From: Streptomyces griseicoloratus
Lineage (GTDB): Bacteria > Actinomycetota > Actinomycetes > Streptomycetales > Streptomycetaceae
DNA length: 59,318 bases
Direction of reading: 5' to 3'
Assembly (NCBI RefSeq): GCF_014534645.1
Contig: NZ_JACVQF010000213.1
Coordinates: forward strand, 1-59,318
A program made the position numbers and the translations under genes. Each line of letters starts with the position of its first letter. Position 1 is the first letter of the stretch. Shown here one piece after another: positions 54,897-59,318 of the stretch. The notes under the pieces are model-generated. The model saw only the letters and a program-made list of their open reading frames with translations. It ran no database searches and was not told the origin of the DNA.

Positions 54897-55798
54897 GATG
54901 TGCCCTTCTCGGATATCGGCTGTGCAGTACGTACGATCAGACTCGGTGCGGCAGGCAGTGTGAGGCCGTCCGCCACGGAGATGGCGGTCCGGATGCCGTA
55001 GTTCTCCTGCAGTGCGTGCAGGTACAGCCCGTCGGCGCTGTCCTGGAACCTGCTGCTGAGCCCTTCGCCGTCCCCCACCGCGAGCACCGTGTACGGCGGC
55101 ACCAGCGGCTTGTTGTCGACCAGTATCGCGTCTCCCGCGGCCCTGATCGCGGAGAGCGCGGTCAGCCGCTGCCCGTTGATGGAGATCGCCTCGGCACCCG
55201 AGGCCCACAGACCGTTGACCACACGCTGCATGTCCCGGTCACGCACCCGGCCCGTGTTCGAGAACCCCGAGGTGCCGCGCGCCTCGCCGTCCACACCGGT
55301 GCCGACGTCCTTGGCGTCGTTCACGACCAGTTTGACCCCGGGCCCCCGCACCTCGACGGCGCCGGACAGGATCCCCACCAGGTCGGACCGGCCGCTGCCG
55401 CCGCTGTTCTCCAGCGCCTCGCGCTGCCGCGCGCTCACGTCGTCGCGCAGTTTGTCGACGCCGTCCTCCAGCTTGTCCGCCGCCGCCGTCTCCGCGTCGA
55501 TGCGGTCGATGAGCTCCTCGCGCTCCTTGGCGACCACGGGAGCCGCGACCCTCGCCTGGGCCGCTCCGACCGTCACGACCAGCGCCGCGAGCACCAGCCC
55601 CGCCGCCAGGCCGAGCCTGGCACGGAGGGTCTTGGGCATACCGCCGGTACCCTCGGCCTTCTTCCTCGCGGCGGCCTCGGCGTATCCGTCGTCGAGACTG
55701 TGGTCCATGACGTTGGTGATCAACGACATGGAGGCGTCCGGGCGCGCAGGCCGCGGGGATGCGCTCCGAACGGGGGGTTGCTGCGGCATGCCGCACAT
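54893..55798 (-). CDS. DUF881 membrane protein
   Basis: 301 aa. Long N-terminal region, membrane helix LGLAAGLVLAALVVTVGAAQA, coiled coil (VAKEREELIDRIDAETAAADKLEDGV), then DUF881 (GPGVKLVVNDAKDVG, AEAISINGQRLTALSAIRAAGDAIL). ATG at 55798 or 55789, ribosome binding site weak. First gene of a three-gene overlapping operon (DUF881-sbp-DUF881). Confidence 0.9.
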   Translation of the reverse strand: MCGMPQQPPVRSASPRPARPDASMSLITNVMDHSLDDGYAEAAARKKAEGTGGMPKTLRARLGLAAGLVLAALVVTVGAAQARVAAPVVAKEREELIDRIDAETAAADKLEDGVDKLRDDVSARQREALENSGGSGRSDLVGILSGAVEVRGPGVKLVVNDAKDVGTGVDGEARGTSGFSNTGRVRDRDMQRVVNGLWASGAEAISINGQRLTALSAIRAAGDAILVDNKPLVPPYTVLAVGDGEGLSSRFQDSADGLYLHALQENYGIRTAISVADGLTLPAAPSLIVRTAQPISEKGTS

Positions 55799-55896
55799 CG
55801 TCGCACGCCGCGCCGACTACCTCCGAACGGCCCCACCGGCGTGCCGGACAGGCCCCCTTGGGGACACTTGTCCGGCACGCGCGCGTGCGGTGTGTT

Positions 55897-58392
55897 TCAG
55901 CGCCCCGCGCTGTCCACGACCGCCGACCACTCGTCGAGCAGCGCCTGGGCGGAGGCGTCGTCCGGTCCCTCGGCCCACAGGTGGGTGACCGCCTCGGCCG
56001 GGTCGGGCAGCACCATCACCCAGCGGCCGTCGGTCTCCACCACGCGCACGCCGTCGGTGGTGTCCACGAAGCGGTCTCCGGCCGCCTCGACGACCCGTCG
56101 CATCACCAGCCCCTTGACGGCCCACGGCGTCGCGAGGTCCCGCTTGAGGACGTGCGCCCGCGGGATCCGCGCGTCGATCTGGCTGAGCGTGAGCTGCGTC
56201 CGCGCCACCAGCCCGATCAGCCGCACGAAGGCCGCCGTGCCGTCGTACACGCTGCTGAACTCGGGGACGATGAAGCCGCCCTTGCCGTCGCCGCCGAAGA
56301 TCGTCCCTTCCTCACCGCCGACACGCGTCAGATCGTCCGGAGAGGTCGTCGTCCACTCGACCTGGGTGCCGTGGTACGCCGCCACCTGTTCGGCGATCCT
56401 GGTGGTCGTCACGGGCAGCGCGACCCGGCCGCTGCGCCGCTCGGCGGCGACCAGGTCCAGCATCACCAGCAGCGCCCGGTCGTCCTCGATGATGCGCCCC
56501 TTCTCGTCGACGAGGGAGAGCCGCTCACCGACCGGGTCGAACCGCACGCCGAACGCCGCCCGCGAGGACGCCACGATCTCGCCGAGCCGCACCAGACCCG
56601 ACCGCCGCATGTCGGCCGACTCCGTCGGCCGGGACTCGTCGAGCCCCGGGTTGACGGTCAGCGAATCGACACCCAGCTTCCCGAGCAGGCTGGGCAGCAC
56701 GAGTCCCGCACTGCCGTTGGACGCGTCCACGACCACCTTGAGGCCCGACTCCGCGATGCCGGTCGTGTCGACGTTGCGCAGCAGCGACCCGGTGTACGAG
56801 TCGTACACGCTGGCCGGGAAGTGGAGGTCGCCGATCTCCCCGGGGAACGCACGCCGGTACTCCTGCCGCGCGAACACCCTGTCCAGCTTCCGCTGGCTGC
56901 CCTGCGACAGGTCGGCTCCCTGCCCGTCGAAGAACATGATGTCGACGGAGTCCGGCACGCCGGGCGTGGTCCGGATCATGATCCCGCCGGCACTGCCCCG
57001 CGCGGTCTGCTGCCGCGCCACGGGCAGCGGGACGTTCTCCAGGTCCCGTACGTCGATGGCGCTGGCCTGCAGCGCGGAGATCACGGCTCGCTTCAGCGCG
57101 CGGGCGCCACGGGAGTGGTCACGAGCGGTGGTGACCGTCGAGCCCTTCTTGAGGGTCGTCGCATAGGCACCGGCCAGTCGCACGGCCAGCTCCGGCGTGA
57201 TCTCCACGTTCAGGATGCCGGACACGCCCCGGGCGCCGAACAGGTGCGCCTGCCCGCGGGACTCCCAGATGACCGACGTGTTGACGAAGGCACCGGCCTC
57301 GATGGTCTTGAACGGGTAGACCCGCACATTGCCCTGGACGATCGATTCCTCACCGACCAGGCATTCGTCACCGATGACCGCGCCGTCCTCGATCCGTGCC
57401 GCGCGCATGATGTCGGTGTTCTTGCCGACGACACAGCCCCGGAGGTTGCTGTGCGGCCCGACGTACACGTTGTCGTGGACGACGGCCTTGTGCATGAAGG
57501 CGCCGCTCTTGACGACGACGTTGGACCCGACGACCGTGTGTTCTCTGATCTCGGCGCCGGCTTCCACCTTGGCGTAGTCCCCGATGTAAAGGGGCCCGCG
57601 CAGGACGGCGTCGGGGTGCACCTCGGCGCCCTCGGCCACCCAGACACCGGGAGAGATCTCGAAGCCGTCGATGTCGACGTCGACCTTGCCTTCCAGGACG
57701 TCCGCCTGGGCCTTGACGTAGCTCTCGTGCGTGCCGACGTCCTCCCAGTAGCCCTCCGCCACATAGCCGTAGACGGGCTTGCCTTCCTTCATCAGCTGCG
57801 GGAAGACGTCGCCGGACCAGTCGACGGGCACATCGGGGTCGACGTAGTCGAAGACCTCGGGCTCCATGACGTAGATGCCGGTGTTCACGGTGTCCGAGAA
57901 GACCTGTCCCCAGGTCGGCTTCTCCAGGAAGCGCTCGACCTTGCCTTCCTCGTCGACGATGGTGATGCCGAATTCCAGCGGATTGGGCACGCGCGTCAGG
58001 CACACGGTGACGAGCGCGCCCTTTTCCTTGTGGAAATTGATCAGCTCGGTGAGGTCGAAGTCGGTCAGGGCATCACCGGAGATGACGAGGAAGGCATCGT
58101 CCTTCAGGGCCTCCTCGGCGTTCTTGACGCTTCCGGCAGTACCGAGTGGCTTCTCCTCATTGGCATAGGTGAGTTCCATTCCGAGCTCTTCGCCGTCACC
58201 GAAGTAGTTCTTGACCAGCGATGCCAGGAACTGGACGGTAACAACTGTCTCGGTCAGCCCATGCCTTTTGAGCAGCCGCAGGACATGCTCCATGATCGGC
58301 CGGTTGACCACCGGCAGGAGCGGTTTGGGCATGCTCGAGGTCATGGGACGAAGGCGTGTGCCTTCGCCACCAGCCATCACGACGGCCTTCAT
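55897..58392 (-). CDS. Mannose-1-phosphate guanylyltransferase-like / phosphomannomutase-like fusion
   Basis: 831 aa. Residues 1-230: nucleotidyltransferase with [36 protein letters not shown] and FLEKPTW. Residues 250-370: hexapeptide left-handed beta-helix. Residues 380-831: phosphohexomutase fold in which the active Ser motif TASHNP is replaced by [10 protein letters not shown] and the metal loop DGDADR by DPVGERLS, so mutase activity is doubtful. The NTase probably makes GDP-mannose or a related sugar nucleotide for wall glycans. ATG with GAGGAGG upstream. Inserted between the DUF881 genes and pgsA. Confidence 0.9.
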   Translation of the reverse strand: MKAVVMAGGEGTRLRPMTSSMPKPLLPVVNRPIMEHVLRLLKRHGLTETVVTVQFLASLVKNYFGDGEELGMELTYANEEKPLGTAGSVKNAEEALKDDAFLVISGDALTDFDLTELINFHKEKGALVTVCLTRVPNPLEFGITIVDEEGKVERFLEKPTWGQVFSDTVNTGIYVMEPEVFDYVDPDVPVDWSGDVFPQLMKEGKPVYGYVAEGYWEDVGTHESYVKAQADVLEGKVDVDIDGFEISPGVWVAEGAEVHPDAVLRGPLYIGDYAKVEAGAEIREHTVVGSNVVVKSGAFMHKAVVHDNVYVGPHSNLRGCVVGKNTDIMRAARIEDGAVIGDECLVGEESIVQGNVRVYPFKTIEAGAFVNTSVIWESRGQAHLFGARGVSGILNVEITPELAVRLAGAYATTLKKGSTVTTARDHSRGARALKRAVISALQASAIDVRDLENVPLPVARQQTARGSAGGIMIRTTPGVPDSVDIMFFDGQGADLSQGSQRKLDRVFARQEYRRAFPGEIGDLHFPASVYDSYTGSLLRNVDTTGIAESGLKVVVDASNGSAGLVLPSLLGKLGVDSLTVNPGLDESRPTESADMRRSGLVRLGEIVASSRAAFGVRFDPVGERLSLVDEKGRIIEDDRALLVMLDLVAAERRSGRVALPVTTTRIAEQVAAYHGTQVEWTTTSPDDLTRVGGEEGTIFGGDGKGGFIVPEFSSVYDGTAAFVRLIGLVARTQLTLSQIDARIPRAHVLKRDLATPWAVKGLVMRRVVEAAGDRFVDTTDGVRVVETDGRWVMVLPDPAEAVTHLWAEGPDDASAQALLDEWSAVVDSAGR

Positions 58393-58507
58393 GTCGGAAG
58401 CGTCCTCCTCTGAGAGACGACGGTCTAGCCGACTTCACCCGCACAGATTCTCCCGCACTTTTCCAGCGCGGGCCATCCGGCAACTACGGGCCGCATACTC
58501 AGCGAGT

Positions 58508-59116
58508 TCAATCGGCCACGGCGTCCGCACGAACCAAGCGGCGGACCTGCACCACGTAGAGAACACCTGCCCACCAGTACAGCGTTGTACCCCATCCGGC
58601 GAACGCCCATCCGAAAATAGCAGCGAGTGACGCGATCCATCCACTTCCGTCACTGAGCAGGAGCAGAGGGAACGCGTACATCAGGTTGAACGTGGCGGCC
58701 TTCCCAAGGAAGTTGACCTGCGGCGGCGGATAGCCGTGGCGCCGGAGGATGCCCACCATCACCAGCAGGACCAGTTCCCTTGCCAGCAGTACGACGGTCA
58801 ACCAGAGAGGCAGGATCTCCCGCCAGGTGAGACCGACCAGGGTCGACAGAATGTAGAGCCGGTCGGCGGCAGGGTCGAGGAGCCGGCCGAGGCTGCTGAT
58901 CTGGTTCCAACGCCGGGCTAGTTTGCCGTCCAGATAGTCACTGACCCCGCTCAGGGCGAGCACCAACAGGGCCCAGCCGTCGCTCTTCGGGCCGCCGAAC
59001 TCGGGCCTGAGGATCAGCCACAGAAAGAGGGGCACGCCGACGAGACGGGCCATGCTGAGGATGTTCGGGATGGTGAGGACCCGGTCAGTCTGGACGCGGG
59101 TCTCCTGGACCTCCAC
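58508..59116 (-). CDS. pgsA: CDP-alcohol phosphatidyltransferase
   Basis: 202 aa, five or six helices. The family motif D-YL-DG-KL-AR-N8-G-RLL-D-PAA-D is fully present (VSDYLDGKLARRWNQISSLGRLLDPAADRLY). It makes a phospholipid from CDP-diacylglycerol and an alcohol such as glycerol-3-phosphate or inositol phosphate. The homologue in the mycobacterial block is PgsA2, whose role is uncertain. GTG at 59116 with AGGAGG upstream; nearest gene to the rRNA operon end. Confidence 0.92.
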   Translation of the reverse strand: MEVQETRVQTDRVLTIPNILSMARLVGVPLFLWLILRPEFGGPKSDGWALLVLALSGVSDYLDGKLARRWNQISSLGRLLDPAADRLYILSTLVGLTWREILPLWLTVVLLARELVLLVMVGILRRHGYPPPQVNFLGKAATFNLMYAFPLLLLSDGSGWIASLAAIFGWAFAGWGTTLYWWAGVLYVVQVRRLVRADAVAD

Positions 59117-59172
59117 CCGGGGGCCTCCTGGGGGAAACGAACCGATGATGCCCCCTGACCTTACCTCAACGC

Positions 59173-59215
59173 AAAAAAGCTCTGGCCCTCGGGCTGTTGC
59201 CCAAGAGCCAGAGCT
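59173..59215 (-). terminator. rRNA operon terminator
   Basis: On the minus strand a 9-bp stem (AGCTCTGGC / GCCAGAGCT), mismatch, 2 bp, mismatch, 4 bp and a 4-nt loop, ending in TTTTTT. The only hairpin in this window with a true U-tract. Confidence 0.92.
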
Positions 59216-59224
59216 CTAAAAGGA

Positions 59225-59318
59225 GTTCGGCGGCGTCCTACTCTCCCACAGGGTTCCCCCTGCAGTACCATCGGCGCTGTAAGGCTTAGCTTCCGGGTTC
59301 GGAATGTAACCGGGCGTT
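59225..59318 (-). rRNA. rrf: 5S ribosomal RNA (3' part)
   Basis: About 94 of about 120 nt; the 5' end lies beyond the window. Minus-strand sequence AACGCCCGGTTACATTCCGAA, GAAGCTAAGCC and GAGAGTAGGACGCCGCCGAAC are diagnostic. It marks the end of an rRNA operon. Confidence 0.96.

Overview
The window is about 59 kb of very GC-rich DNA with actinobacterial coding habits: strong third-position GC, many GTG starts, GGAGG-type ribosome binding sites, frequent 4-base stop/start overlaps, many apparently leaderless promoters (TANNNT about 7 nt before the start codon) and GC-rich hairpins without U-tracts. The gene content (a divergent third EF-Tu, uppP, ung, paired fabG-like genes, molybdate genes with a Mop protein, riboswitch-controlled gcvP, dinB, and the merR-BFN-ftsR-garA-DUF881-sbp-DUF881-pgsA block ending at an rRNA operon) points to a Streptomyces chromosome. 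From memory the order resembles the S. coelicolor SCO132x-SCO139x region; no alignment was run. I see no prophage, insertion sequence, CRISPR array, tRNA gene or antibiotic gene cluster.

Layout. 0-6 kb: spermidine-synthase-like protein, EF-Tu3, a TVP38-type membrane protein, UppP, a small conserved protein, an SDR and a SnoaL-like protein. 6-13 kb: apolipoprotein N-acyltransferase overlapping a Gfo/Idh/MocA oxidoreductase tail to tail, a flavin monooxygenase/TetR pair with two operators, a DinB-like protein, a lipoprotein, a TPR-like protein and Ung. 13-18 kb: an orphan peptide-binding lipoprotein, two FabG-like reductases, a gene-free stretch with a 59-bp duplication, and a HipA-like kinase with a DUF3037 partner. 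18-27 kb: a Tat-type Rieske lipoprotein, FMN split-barrel proteins, LysR and MocR regulators with divergent partners, three EamA exporters, a lone Clp-N protein and a 30-bp perfect inverted repeat. 27-33 kb: a PadR regulator with a collagen-like N-terminus, PhzF, a CPBP protease, a GCS2-type ligase and small Streptomyces proteins. 33-39 kb: a xylan/xylobiose locus (LacI regulator, GH10 xylanase, ABC transporter without ATPase). 39-45 kb: a large APC permease and a molybdate cluster (HTH-TOBE regulator, modA, modB, modC, tandem Mop). 45-59 kb: gcvP under a tandem glycine riboswitch, PRC-barrel protein, DNA polymerase IV, then the conserved envelope and division block, a nucleotidyltransferase fused to a phosphomannomutase-like domain, a CDP-alcohol phosphatidyltransferase, and the 3' end of a 5S rRNA gene with its terminator.

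Themes. Several regulators sit beside their probable targets with visible palindromes (TetR, MocR, PadR, LysR, LacI, HTH-TOBE). Envelope genes are frequent: uppP supplies the lipid carrier, lnt acylates the lipoproteins that are common here, and the pgsA/DUF881 block makes phospholipid and membrane-associated proteins. The least understood module is the HipA-like kinase/DUF3037 pair.
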